Shown: positions 1 through 7,101, counted from the first letter of the stretch. The stretch is DNA of 14,080 nucleotides from JALZAA01 sp035938395 (GCA_035938395.1 DASZGY010000081.1:1-14080), one strand, 5' to 3'. The notes: a model not told the origin generated them from the letters alone. Program-made: numbers and translations.

Positions 1-2
1 CG

Positions 3-827
3 CGCGGCGCGCTCGAGCTGATCGAGCGTTGGCAGGTGACGAACACGCACATGGTCCCGGCCAACTTCACCCGCATCCTCGCGCTCCCAGAAGACGCGCG
101 GGGGGAGTACGACCTGTCGTCACTCAAGATCGTCGTGCACGCGGCCGCGCCGTGCCCCGTGCCACTCAAGCGCGCGTTCATGGACTTCGTCGGAGCCGAC
201 AAGGTCTGGGAGTACTTCGGCGCGTCCGAGGGTGGCGGCACCGTCATCAGTCCGCAGGAATGGCTCGAGCACCCCGGCAGCGTCGGCAAGCCGTTCCCCG
301 GGAACGAGTTCGAGATCCTCGACGACGACGGCCGGCCGTTGCCGCCGGGGGAGGTCGGCACGATCTACGCCAGACCGGCCGCGTCGAGCTTCGAATACCA
401 CAACGATCCCGAGAAGACCGCGTCCTCGCATCGCGGCCGGTGGTTCACCGTCGGTGACGCCGGCTACCTGGACGAGGACGGCTACCTCTACCTGACCGAC
501 CGCAAGAGCGACATGGTCATCTCGGGCGGCGTGAACATCTATCCGCGCGAGATCGAGGATTCCCTCCACCAGCATTCCGACGTGGTCGACTGCGCCGTCC
601 TCGGCGTGCCCGACGACCGCTGGGGCGAGATCCTCTACGCCGTCGTGCAGCCGCGCTCGGGGTCGTCGCTCGACGCCGACGGCGTCGTCACCTGGTGTCG
701 AGAGAACCTCGCCGATTACAAGCGTCCGCGCGTCGTCGAGTTCGTGGACGAGCTCCCGCGCGACCCGAACGGCAAGGTGCGCAAGCCCAAGCTGCGGGAG
801 GCCTGGCTCGCGCGGCAACAAGGGTGA
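3..827 (+). CDS. AMP-dependent acyl-CoA synthetase/ligase, C-terminal part (5' end outside window)
   Basis: This is the 3' part of an adenylate-forming acyl-CoA synthetase, which activates a carboxylic acid with ATP and then forms the CoA thioester. The frame is open from the left edge, so only about 275 of the roughly 500-550 residues usual for the family are visible. Core motifs are in order: YFGASEGGG (adenine/ATP-binding region, usually YGxTE), VGDAGYLDEDGYLYLTDR with the ribose-contacting Asp, then SGGVNIYPREIE (hinge and start of the mobile C-terminal domain). Near the end, PNGKVRK carries the catalytic adenylation lysine. HPGSVGKPFPG is typical of fatty-acid and aromatic acyl-CoA ligases of actinobacteria. 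The substrate cannot be read from this half. It is followed after 33 nt by the GYD gene on the same strand and probably heads that operon. The family assignment is firm and the specificity is unknown. Confidence 0.93.
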   Translation, partial: RGALELIERWQVTNTHMVPANFTRILALPEDARGEYDLSSLKIVVHAAAPCPVPLKRAFMDFVGADKVWEYFGASEGGGTVISPQEWLEHPGSVGKPFPGNEFEILDDDGRPLPPGEVGTIYARPAASSFEYHNDPEKTASSHRGRWFTVGDAGYLDEDGYLYLTDRKSDMVISGGVNIYPREIEDSLHQHSDVVDCAVLGVPDDRWGEILYAVVQPRSGSSLDADGVVTWCRENLADYKRPRVVEFVDELPRDPNGKVRKPKLREAWLARQQG

Positions 828-860
828 ACAATCACATCGCAACCGGGCGAGGAGGGGGCC

Positions 861-1184
861 ATGCCCTATTACCTGATCCAGACCGCGTACACATCCGAGT
901 CGTGGGCCACGATGATCAAGAGCCCGCAGGACCGCGTCGAGGCCGTCCGGCCCGCGATCGAGGGGCTCGGCGGCCGCATCGACGCCGGGTACATCTCGTT
1001 CGGTGAGTACGACGTCACTGCCATCGTCGAGTTCCCGGACAACGTGAGCGCGGCGGCGTTCTCGATCTCGGCGGCGGCCACGGGCGGTTTGAAGGCGTTC
1101 AAGACCACGCCGCTGATGACGATGGCCGAGGGCCAACAGGCGATGCAGAGGGCGAGCGGAAGCTCGTACCGGCCACCACAGTGA
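861..1184 (+). CDS. GYD-domain protein
   Basis: A 107-residue soluble protein of the GYD family, small ferredoxin-fold (dimeric alpha/beta-barrel-like) proteins common in actinobacteria. Their function is not established. The diagnostic core is GGRIDAGYISFGEYDVTAIVEFPDN, at about residues 33-57, in which GEYD corresponds to the family's name-giving G-Y-D motif. The N-terminal MPYYLIQTAYT strand is also typical. The start is supported by a strong GAGGAGGGG Shine-Dalgarno sequence ending 3 nt before the ATG. The stop overlaps the GTG of the next gene (GTGA), which suggests translational coupling. Its position between an acyl-CoA ligase and a KARI-like gene suggests a small accessory protein or enzyme of the same pathway, which is inference. 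Confidence 0.88.
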   Translation: MPYYLIQTAYTSESWATMIKSPQDRVEAVRPAIEGLGGRIDAGYISFGEYDVTAIVEFPDNVSAAAFSISAAATGGLKAFKTTPLMTMAEGQQAMQRASGSSYRPPQ

Positions 1185-2155
1185 CGACGATCTTCCACGA
1201 CGAGGACGCCGACCTCGCGGCCGTCGCGGGGTCGAGCGTCGCTGTCGTCGGATACGGGAACCAGGGCCGGTCGTGGGCGCTGAATCTGCGCGACTCGGGC
1301 CTCGACGTGTCGGTGTGCGTGCGCGCGGACGCGTCACGTGACCAGGCGGTTGCCGACGGCTTCACGGCGGGCGAGCTCGCCGACGCGTCCGCCGCTGACG
1401 TCGTCTGCGTGTTGGTGCCCGACGACGTGATCCCGTCGCTGCCGTTGCGCCGTCCCGACGATGGGCTCACGATTCTTGCCAGCGGCTACACGCTCGCGTT
1501 CGACCGGTTCGATCCGGCGGGCGACGTCGGCATGGTCGCTCCCCGCATGCTCGGGCCCGAGGTGCGGCGCTGCTACCAGGAGGGCATCGGGTTCATCACC
1601 GCCGTCGGCGTGCACAGCGACGCCACCGGCTCGGCGCGGGAGCGCACGCTCGCGGTCGCGAAAGCCGTCGGCGGGCTGCGCCAGGGCGCCGTCGAGCTCA
1701 CACCGCGGCAGGAGGCCGTGCTCGACCTCGGGGTCGAGCAGGCGTTGTCGCCCGCGCTCACGTCGGTGCACACGACGTTCGTGCAGGTGATGCTGGAGCA
1801 GGGCATCCCGCTCGAAGCCGTGCTCACCGAGCTGATCCTCTCCGGCGAAGTCGAGCGGACGATGCGGCTCGTGCGCGAGTCGGGGTACGCCGCGCAGTTC
1901 GGGTACCACTCGCCGACGAGCCAGTACGGCCAGCTGACCCGCCGGGGCGAGTACGAGCATCTCGACCTCGCCACCACGATGCGTCGGCTGGTCGACGACA
2001 TCACGTCGGGCCGGTTCGCCGACGAGTGGGACGCCGAGCGCGACGCCGGCTACCCGAAGCTGACGGCACTGCGCGACCAGCACGCCGGCCCCGCCGTGGC
2101 CGAGTTCGAGTCCGCCCTGCGCCGGGAGCTGGGGGAGGGGGCAGCCCGCAAGTAG
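1181..2155 (+). CDS. Ketol-acid reductoisomerase-like protein (divergent, probably not IlvC)
   Basis: A 324-residue protein with the layout of class I KARI. A Rossmann NAD(P)-binding motif GYGNQG lies at residues 24-29. MVAP (118-121) and the VHSDATG stretch (144-150) follow, then the helical knotted domain with DLGVEQ (182-187) and SPTSQYG (244-250). By eye against canonical IlvC, the metal-binding Asp182 and Glu186, the second-site Glu223 and Ser244 are kept. The FAHGF histidine region reads LASGY. The KGPGH lysine/histidine segment reads RMLGP. The glutamate four residues before Glu223 is Ile219. Those changes argue against ordinary branched-chain amino acid synthesis. The protein may be an NAD(P)-dependent enzyme on another substrate, or a degenerate paralogue. 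The GTG start overlaps the GYD stop by GTGA, so the two are probably co-translated. The fold is confident and the activity is unknown. Confidence 0.82.
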   Translation: MTTIFHDEDADLAAVAGSSVAVVGYGNQGRSWALNLRDSGLDVSVCVRADASRDQAVADGFTAGELADASAADVVCVLVPDDVIPSLPLRRPDDGLTILASGYTLAFDRFDPAGDVGMVAPRMLGPEVRRCYQEGIGFITAVGVHSDATGSARERTLAVAKAVGGLRQGAVELTPRQEAVLDLGVEQALSPALTSVHTTFVQVMLEQGIPLEAVLTELILSGEVERTMRLVRESGYAAQFGYHSPTSQYGQLTRRGEYEHLDLATTMRRLVDDITSGRFADEWDAERDAGYPKLTALRDQHAGPAVAEFESALRRELGEGAARK

Positions 2156-2166
2156 CCGCCCCCTCC
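2134..2166. terminator. GC-rich hairpin at the end of the KARI-like gene
   Basis: GGAGGGGGC (2134-2142) pairs perfectly with GCCCCCTCC (2158-2166) across a 15-nt loop that contains the KARI-like stop codon. It lies between two convergent genes, with stops at 2155 (+) and 2183 (-), so it could act on both transcripts. There is no U tract on either side, so it is only terminator-like. Confidence 0.4.
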
Positions 2167-2182
2167 GCCTCGCGTCGTTGCG

Positions 2183-2950
2183 CTACGCGCCCCGGAACCG
2201 GAGACGCTTCAGCAGGATCAGCGCGCCCCCGAGGCCGAGTGCAGAGAGCGCCACCGCGACCTGCACGAGCACACCGCTGCCGGTGAACGGCAACGCGCTC
2301 GGCGCGCTCACGCTCGGCACCGGCAGGCTCGGAAGGCTCACGCGCTGCACCGACACCGCGTTGACCAGCTCGGCAGACCTGGTGGCCGCGGGCGATGGCA
2401 CGGCCGCCGGCGGCTTCACCGGCACCGGGGGTGTCACCGGCGTCGGCGGGCTCGCGGCGCAGCCGGTGTGGGCCGGGTTGGTTTGTCCGATCCCGTTGTT
2501 GCGATCGCACTCGTAGCCCGCGTTGGGATCAGAGCCGTTGGGGAACTGTCCGGGCGGGTTCTTGTTGTCGGCTTTGCCGACGCAACCCGCGCACGGCTGC
2601 CCTACTGCTGCTCCGTTGCCGTTCCCGTTGAGCGACGGTGCCCCGTTGCGGGTGCTCGAGTACGGCCCGGGATTGGCGTTCGCGCCGTTCTGGTTTCCGG
2701 GGTGCAGCACCGGTTGCGGAGACGTCGGCGAGCCGAACGTCCCGCCCGTCCCATTGGTGGTGTGACTTGCAGCGGCGCCGTTGCCGTTCCCGGGCGGATC
2801 GCTGTGACCTGCCGGATTCGGGTTCCCGTTGCCGTTCCCCGGGTCCGCGAAAGCGGGCGCCACTCCCAATCCCAGCGCCGTCCCGAGGACGGCGACCGCA
2901 ATTGCGAGTCGCGCAAGGGAACGTCGAGAACGTCTTCCTTGACCAGTCAT
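2183..2950 (-). CDS. Secreted LPXTG (LPFTG) cell-wall-anchored protein, Asn/Gly- and Pro-rich
   Basis: A 255-residue surface protein. Residues 1-35 form a signal peptide: an Arg-rich n-region, a hydrophobic core at about 15-31, and cleavage after AFA. Residues 36-117 are low-complexity Asn/Gly/Pro with repeated NGNG units. Residues 118-164 form a compact segment with four cysteines (C120, C123, C148, C164) that could make two disulfides. Residues 168-187 are Pro/Val/Ala-rich, as in wall-spanning linkers. The C-terminus is a classic sortase signal: LPFTG at 220-224, a hydrophobic helix, then KRLRFRGA. The ATG at 2950 is chosen because GGGAGGT ends 6 nt upstream; the longer open frame to 3568 is antisense to the Fur gene. 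A possible -35 (TTGACC, complement of 3007-3012) lies upstream. No sortase gene is in the window, so anchoring would depend on a sortase elsewhere. Surface localisation is well supported and the function is unknown. Confidence 0.88.
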   Translation of the reverse strand: MTGQGRRSRRSLARLAIAVAVLGTALGLGVAPAFADPGNGNGNPNPAGHSDPPGNGNGAAASHTTNGTGGTFGSPTSPQPVLHPGNQNGANANPGPYSSTRNGAPSLNGNGNGAAVGQPCAGCVGKADNKNPPGQFPNGSDPNAGYECDRNNGIGQTNPAHTGCAASPPTPVTPPVPVKPPAAVPSPAATRSAELVNAVSVQRVSLPSLPVPSVSAPSALPFTGSGVLVQVAVALSALGLGGALILLKRLRFRGA

Positions 2951-3082
2951 CGTGCAACCTCCCAGTCGCGCTCGTTCACACCTAGCTTTTCCCCACCGAC
3001 GAAATCGGTCAATCCCGCCTATAACGCGCAGAGTGAACGAATACGCGCGGAGTGGCGTCCGGCCGCCGCGAGTTAGCAGCTG

Positions 3083-3106
3083 ACAACGGTTGTTGATAGT
3101 CTCAAC
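3083..3106. promoter_or_regulatory. Nested inverted repeats before the PerR-like gene (candidate autoregulatory operator)
   Basis: Two overlapping palindromes lie just before the Fur-family start codon. ACAAC-g-GTTGT is at 3083-3093 and GTTGA-TAGTC-TCAAC at 3092-3106. The second has the TTGA-N5-TCAA layout expected of a Fur/PerR-type box and overlaps a possible -10 (TAGTCT, 3097-3102, or GATAGT, 3095-3100). No Shine-Dalgarno sequence is visible and the ATG is at 3113, so the transcript may be nearly leaderless. Binding by the adjacent regulator is inference. Confidence 0.5.
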
Positions 3107-3112
3107 GCCGTC

Positions 3113-3541
3113 ATGAAGACGGTCGACCAGCTCACCGAACTGTTCCGGCAGCAGGGCCTGCGGGTGACACCTCAGCGCCAGGCGATCTTCGGCCTGCTGC
3201 ACGGCGACGACCGGCATCCCACGGTCGAGTCGATCTACGACGCCGCCCGGGCGCAGATGCCGACGATCTCGCTCAAGACCGTCTACCAAACCGTGAACGA
3301 CCTCGCCGCCATGGGCGAGGTGGTCCTGCTCGACCTCGGGACCGGTAGCTACCGCGTCGATCCCAATGTCGAGGACGAGCACCACCACCTCATTTGCACC
3401 CGCTGCGGCAAGGTCCGCGACGTTCCCCTCGACCTTCCCGACGTCCGGCTCCCGCCGCGCTACCGGCGCGGGTTCTCCGTCTCGGCGGTCGAGGTCAACT
3501 TCCGCGGGCTGTGCGACGAGTGCGCCGCGCAGTCCTCGTAG
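3113..3541 (+). CDS. Fur-family regulator, PerR-like
   Basis: A 142-residue metal-dependent repressor of the Fur superfamily. An N-terminal winged helix spans about residues 1-80 (LRVTPQRQAIFGLL and ISLKTVYQTVNDLAAMGEV), followed by the dimerisation domain. The structural zinc site is complete: C95/C98 (CTRC) and C134/C137 (CDEC). Candidate regulatory-metal ligands are H35, D83, H90, H92 and D103. An Asp at the 103 position, where iron-sensing Fur usually has Glu, favours a PerR-type peroxide sensor. D83 is one residue off the PerR spacing by my alignment. The next gene is a rubrerythrin, a classic PerR partner. The gene is divergent from the LPXTG gene, with 162 bp between them holding candidate operators. 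The family is firm and the PerR subtype is probable. Confidence 0.9.
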   Translation: MKTVDQLTELFRQQGLRVTPQRQAIFGLLHGDDRHPTVESIYDAARAQMPTISLKTVYQTVNDLAAMGEVVLLDLGTGSYRVDPNVEDEHHHLICTRCGKVRDVPLDLPDVRLPPRYRRGFSVSAVEVNFRGLCDECAAQSS

Positions 3542-3576
3542 CCCCCTGACCGATCGACGAATACACAAGGAGCACC

Positions 3577-4008
<432 letters not shown>

Positions 4009-4033
4009 GCCGCGCTGATCCGTCTGTGCGCCG

Positions 4034-4060
4034 GCGGCCCCGGAGTTCGTCCGGGGCCGC
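4034..4060 (+). terminator. Strong hairpin downstream of rubrerythrin
   Basis: GCGGCCCCGG (4034-4043) and CCGGGGCCGC (4051-4060) are a perfect 10-bp stem. An extra A-T pair leaves the 5-nt loop GTTCG. It sits 25 nt after the rubrerythrin stop. The following bases are TTGCG rather than a T run, which is common for terminators in very GC-rich genomes. It probably ends or attenuates the perR-rubrerythrin transcript before the DUF3501 gene. Confidence 0.65.
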
Positions 4061-4098
4061 TTGCGTAGCCCGCGCCACGGCCTCCACGAGGAGTGACC

Positions 4099-4683
4099 AT
4101 GCGCAAGCTCACAATCGATGACATCAAGGACCTCCGCGAATACGAACGCGAGCGCGACGAGTTCCGGCGCCACATCGTCGAGATGAAGAAGCGGCGTCGC
4201 GTGCAGCTCGGCGACCTGCTGACGATCACGTTCGAGAACACCGACACGATGCGGTTCCAGGTCCAGGAGATGGCGCGCATCGAGCGCATGCTGACCGACG
4301 AGCAGATCCGCACCGAGCTCGACACGTACAACCAGCTCATCCCGGGCCCGAACGAGCTGTCGGGCACGCTCTTCGTCGAGATCGACAACAAGGAGCGCCT
4401 CTACGAGTGGCTCCCCAAGCTGGTCGGCATCCAGCGGGCGGTGTCGATCTGGCTGCACGACGGGTCGTCGGTGCCGAGCACGCCCGAGGACGAAGAGCGG
4501 CTGACCCGCGAGGAAACCACCACCACCGTGCACTACCTCAAGTTCAGCTTCACGCCGGAGCAGGTCGATGCCTTCGCCGCGGGCCCCGTGCGGATCGTCG
4601 TCGACCATCCGAACTACAACGCCGTCGTGGAGCTCGCCGAGGAGCAGCGGTCTGAGCTTGTCGAGGACTTGCGCGTAGCCTGA
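4099..4683 (+). CDS. DUF3501 family protein
   Basis: A 194-residue soluble protein recognised as DUF3501 by its N-terminal pattern KLTIDDIKDLREYERERDEF and the following KKRRRVQLGDLLTITFENTDTMRFQVQEMARIER. The biochemical function is unknown. From established genome context, DUF3501 genes commonly sit beside rubrerythrin and Fe-S-binding (GlpC-like) genes, and here it follows rubrerythrin directly, though no GlpC-like gene is present. The ATG at 4099 is chosen because GAGGAG (4088-4093) ends 5 nt upstream; the in-frame GTG at 4093 lies within that Shine-Dalgarno sequence. No signal peptide, membrane segment or cysteine cluster is seen. A role in oxidative stress or metal handling with rubrerythrin is inference from proximity. 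Confidence 0.87.
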   Translation: MRKLTIDDIKDLREYERERDEFRRHIVEMKKRRRVQLGDLLTITFENTDTMRFQVQEMARIERMLTDEQIRTELDTYNQLIPGPNELSGTLFVEIDNKERLYEWLPKLVGIQRAVSIWLHDGSSVPSTPEDEERLTREETTTTVHYLKFSFTPEQVDAFAAGPVRIVVDHPNYNAVVELAEEQRSELVEDLRVA

Positions 4684-4689
4684 CGCCTC

Positions 4690-4720
4690 GCGGCGGGGGC
4701 GGTTCGCGGACCTCCGCCGC
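4690..4720 (+). terminator. Hairpin between DUF3501 and dut
   Basis: GCGGCGGGGG (4690-4699) can pair with CCTCCGCCGC (4711-4720) with one G-T wobble and an 11-nt loop. It follows the DUF3501 stop by 6 nt and precedes the dut Shine-Dalgarno sequence by 24 nt. It could be a weak terminator or a structured dut leader. There is no U tract. Confidence 0.35.
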
Positions 4721-4753
4721 TGAGCCGGAGCTTGCGACGGCGACAGGAGAAAA

Positions 4754-5188
4754 ATGCATGTCCGCATCCGGCGGCTCGACGCCGACCTGCCCCTGCCCGC
4801 CGCGCAACATCCTGACGACGCCGGGTACGACCTCCACGCTGCCGTCGATGCGCACATCGACGCCGCCGGTGGACGCGCTCTCGTCCCGACCGGCATCGCG
4901 ATTGCGGTCCCGTCCGGGTGCGCGGCCTTCGTGCTGCCCCGTTCCGGCCTGGCCCTGAACCACGGTGTCACCTGTCTGAACACACCAGGGCTCATCGACC
5001 CGCTCTACCGCGGCGAGGTGAAGGTGCTGCTCGTGAACACAGACTCCACCCGTCCGTACGACGTCAGCCGCGGCGATCGGATCGCGCAGCTGGTCCTACT
5101 CGACGTCGAGATGATCGAGTGGCTCGTGGTCGACGACCTCGGCTCGACGGAACGCAACACATTCGGATTCGGCTCGACCGGGAGCTGA
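4754..5188 (+). CDS. dut: dUTP diphosphatase (dUTPase)
   Basis: A 144-residue trimeric-type dUTPase that hydrolyses dUTP to dUMP and pyrophosphate, keeping uracil out of DNA and supplying dUMP for thymidylate synthesis. All five family motifs are present in order: DAGYDLHA (motif 1), PRSGLA (2), NTPGLIDPLYRGEVKVLLVN (3, with the catalytic Asp and uracil-gating Tyr), GDRIAQLVL (4) and a C-terminal glycine-rich arm ending TFGFGSTG (5). The length is normal. Motif 5 reads RNTFGFGSTG where RGxGGFGSTG is usual, keeping the Arg and the stacking Phe. AGGAG ends 4 nt before the ATG. A TAGCCTGACGCC element at 4676-4687 might be its promoter. Confidence 0.95.
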   Translation: MHVRIRRLDADLPLPAAQHPDDAGYDLHAAVDAHIDAAGGRALVPTGIAIAVPSGCAAFVLPRSGLALNHGVTCLNTPGLIDPLYRGEVKVLLVNTDSTRPYDVSRGDRIAQLVLLDVEMIEWLVVDDLGSTERNTFGFGSTGS

Positions 5189-5201
5189 CGCGGGCGTCGG
5201 A

Positions 5202-5215
5202 TAGCCTGCCCGCCG
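5202..5215 (+). promoter_or_regulatory. Candidate leaderless -10 element (TAGCCT) before the first LLM gene
   Basis: GGATAGCCTGC covers 5199-5209. The hexamer TAGCCT (5202-5207) fits TANNNT and ends 8 nt before the GTG start, with no Shine-Dalgarno sequence between. The same GGATAGCCTGC string precedes the minus-strand LLM gene that starts at 11181. Confidence 0.5.
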
Positions 5216-6160
5216 GTGGCACACGACCGGAAGTTCCGCTTCGGCGTCATGTGCTCGCACGCGGCGTCGGCATCCGACTTTCGTGAGAAGGCCCGCACGG
5301 CCGAAGCGCTCGGGTACTCGACGCTGTTCGTGCCCGACCACTTCATCGACCATCCGCTGGCACCGATGCCGGCGATGGCGACGGCTGCTGCCGTCACCGA
5401 CACGTTGCGGGTGGGGTCACTCGTTCTCGCCAACGACTACAAGCACCCGGTGGTGCTCGCCCGCGAGGCGGCGACGCTCGACCTGCTCTCGGATGGGCGC
5501 CTCGAGCTGGGCCTCGGTGCCGGCTGGATGACGGCTGACTACGAGAAGTCCGGGATCGAGCTCGACCGGGCCGCCGTGCGCATCGACCGTCTCGAGGAGT
5601 CGATCACGATCCTCAAGGGCCTGATGGCGGACGGGCCGATCACGTTCCAGGGCAAGCACTACGCCGTGACCGATCTCGACGGGCAACCGAAGCCCGTCCA
5701 GCAGCCGCATCCGCCGTTCATCATCGGCGGTGGCGGCCCCAAGATCCTCTCCGTCGCCGCACGGGAGGCGGCGATCGTCGGCCTGAACGCCAACCTGCGC
5801 GGCGGCGTGGCGATCAGCGACGACGCCGCTCGTTCGATGACGGGGGCGGCCACTGACGAGAAGGTCGCCCGACTGCGCGCGGCCGCCGGCGACCGCTTCG
5901 ACGACCTCGAGCTCCAGTCGTTCGTCGGGTTCACGAACTTCACCGACGATCGCCGCTCGCTGGCCGAGATGATGGCGGGCGCGTTCGGCGTCGCGCCCGA
6001 GGAGGCCTTGGAGACTCCGGTGGTGCTGGCGGGGACGCTCGAGGAGATGATCGAGGACGTGCTGGCCCGCCGTGAACGGTGGGGTATGAGCTACGTCGTC
6101 GTGGGAGTCGACGTCATGGAGCAGTTCGCGCCGGCCGTCGCAAGATTGGAAGGGACGTGA
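5216..6160 (+). CDS. LLM-class flavin/F420-dependent oxidoreductase (paralogue 1)
   Basis: A 314-residue bacterial luciferase-like TIM-barrel oxidoreductase. Related actinobacterial proteins use coenzyme F420, and this one resembles the MSMEG_2516-type subfamily. Visible family features are YSTLFVPDHFIDHPLAP near the N-terminus, TLRVGSLVLANDYKHPVVLAREAATLDLLSDGRLELGLGAGW (cofactor-side strands), PHPPFIIGGGGPKIL and a C-terminal SYVVVGVDVMEQFAPAVARL. Substrate and cofactor are not determined by sequence alone. The GTG start has a 27-nt upstream gap with no Shine-Dalgarno sequence but a TAGCCT element, which suggests leaderless translation. Its stop overlaps the start of a full-length paralogue (TGATG). 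Confidence 0.9.
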   Translation: MAHDRKFRFGVMCSHAASASDFREKARTAEALGYSTLFVPDHFIDHPLAPMPAMATAAAVTDTLRVGSLVLANDYKHPVVLAREAATLDLLSDGRLELGLGAGWMTADYEKSGIELDRAAVRIDRLEESITILKGLMADGPITFQGKHYAVTDLDGQPKPVQQPHPPFIIGGGGPKILSVAAREAAIVGLNANLRGGVAISDDAARSMTGAATDEKVARLRAAAGDRFDDLELQSFVGFTNFTDDRRSLAEMMAGAFGVAPEEALETPVVLAGTLEEMIEDVLARRERWGMSYVVVGVDVMEQFAPAVARLEGT

Positions 6161-7101
6161 TGGCGCACGACCGCAGGTTCCGCTTCGGAGTCCAGACCGG
6201 GGGAGCGACGTCGGCGCAGGAGTGGAAGGAGAAGGCGCGCAAGATAGAGGCACTCGGGTACTCGACGCTGTACATGCCGGATCACTTCGTCGACACTCCG
6301 TACGCGCCGATGGTCGGCATCGCGATGGCGGCGGAGGCTACCGAGTCGCTGCGTGTGGGCACGCTCGTGCTCGGCAACGACTACAAGCACCCTGCGGTCG
6401 TTGCCAAGGAGTTCGCGTCGATCGACGTGTTGTCGGACGGCCGTGTGGAAGCCGGCATCGGCGCCGGGTGGATGACGGCCGACTACGAGGCCCTCGGTCT
6501 CCCGTACGACTCGCACGGCACGCGCATCGAACGCCTCGGTGAGGCGCTCACGATCCTGAAGGGCTCCTGGGGCGACGGACCCTTCTCCCTCGCAGGGCGT
6601 CACTACACGATCAAGGACTACGACGGGATCCCGAAGCCCGCGCAGAAGCCCCACCCGCCGATCCTCGTCGGTGGTGGCGGGCCGAAGCTGCTCCGCCTCG
6701 CCGGTCGCGAGGCCGACATCGTCGGGATCAACCCGAACCTGCGCGCCGGCGAAATCAGCTCCGACGCGGTGCAGGACACGATCGCGGCGATGACCAAGCA
6801 GAAGATCGAATGGGTGCGGGAGGGCGCCGGCGACCGGTTCGACGATCTCGAGCTGCAGATCCGCTACTTCATGACGTCCATCACCGACGATCGGCGTGCG
6901 CTCGCCGAAGCGATCGCGCCCGGCTTCGGACTCGAGCCCGACGTCGCGTTGGAGTCGGGCGTCGCGCTCGTCGGCACGGTCGACGAGTGCTGCGACCTGC
7001 TGGCGCAGCGCCGCGAGGAGTGGGGTGTCTCGTACGTCGTGCTCGGCGACGACCAGTACGAGTCCTTCGCGCCGGTCGTGGCCCGGCTGGCTGGGACGTG
7101 A
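6160..7101 (+). CDS. LLM-class flavin/F420-dependent oxidoreductase (paralogue 2)
   Basis: A 313-residue protein collinear with the preceding gene along its full length. Both share the AHDR-FRFG start, LGYSTL, NDYKHP, GAGWMTADYE, GDRFDDLELQ and the ARL-GT end, so they arose by tandem duplication. It carries the same LLM/F420-type barrel motifs, for example IGAGWMTADYEALGL and PHPPILVGGGGPKLLRLAGREADIVGIN. The ATG overlaps the previous stop by one base. A purine-rich GGAAGGGA stretch upstream may serve as ribosome-binding site, and an in-frame GTG directly precedes the ATG. Many differences in the central loops suggest the two enzymes have diverged in substrate. Both are probably on one transcript with the lipoprotein that follows. 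Confidence 0.9.
   Translation: MAHDRRFRFGVQTGGATSAQEWKEKARKIEALGYSTLYMPDHFVDTPYAPMVGIAMAAEATESLRVGTLVLGNDYKHPAVVAKEFASIDVLSDGRVEAGIGAGWMTADYEALGLPYDSHGTRIERLGEALTILKGSWGDGPFSLAGRHYTIKDYDGIPKPAQKPHPPILVGGGGPKLLRLAGREADIVGINPNLRAGEISSDAVQDTIAAMTKQKIEWVREGAGDRFDDLELQIRYFMTSITDDRRALAEAIAPGFGLEPDVALESGVALVGTVDECCDLLAQRREEWGVSYVVLGDDQYESFAPVVARLAGT

Noticed and set aside
120..1337. Long minus-strand open frame (405 codons)
   Set aside because: It is antisense to the acyl-CoA synthetase and GYD genes, is Arg-rich, has no family motif, and reflects the GC3 bias of the true genes.
1181..2155. Assignment of the KARI-like gene as ilvC
   Set aside because: Several catalytic positions differ from IlvC and the neighbourhood is not an ilv operon.
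2595..2900. NGNG-coding repeats considered as a DNA repeat or CRISPR-like array
   Set aside because: The units are irregular in length and spacing and lie inside a signal-peptide/LPXTG reading frame; they encode low-complexity protein.
2951..3568. N-terminal extension of the LPXTG protein frame
   Set aside because: The extension is antisense to the Fur gene; the ATG at 2950 has a strong ribosome-binding site and starts a proper signal peptide.
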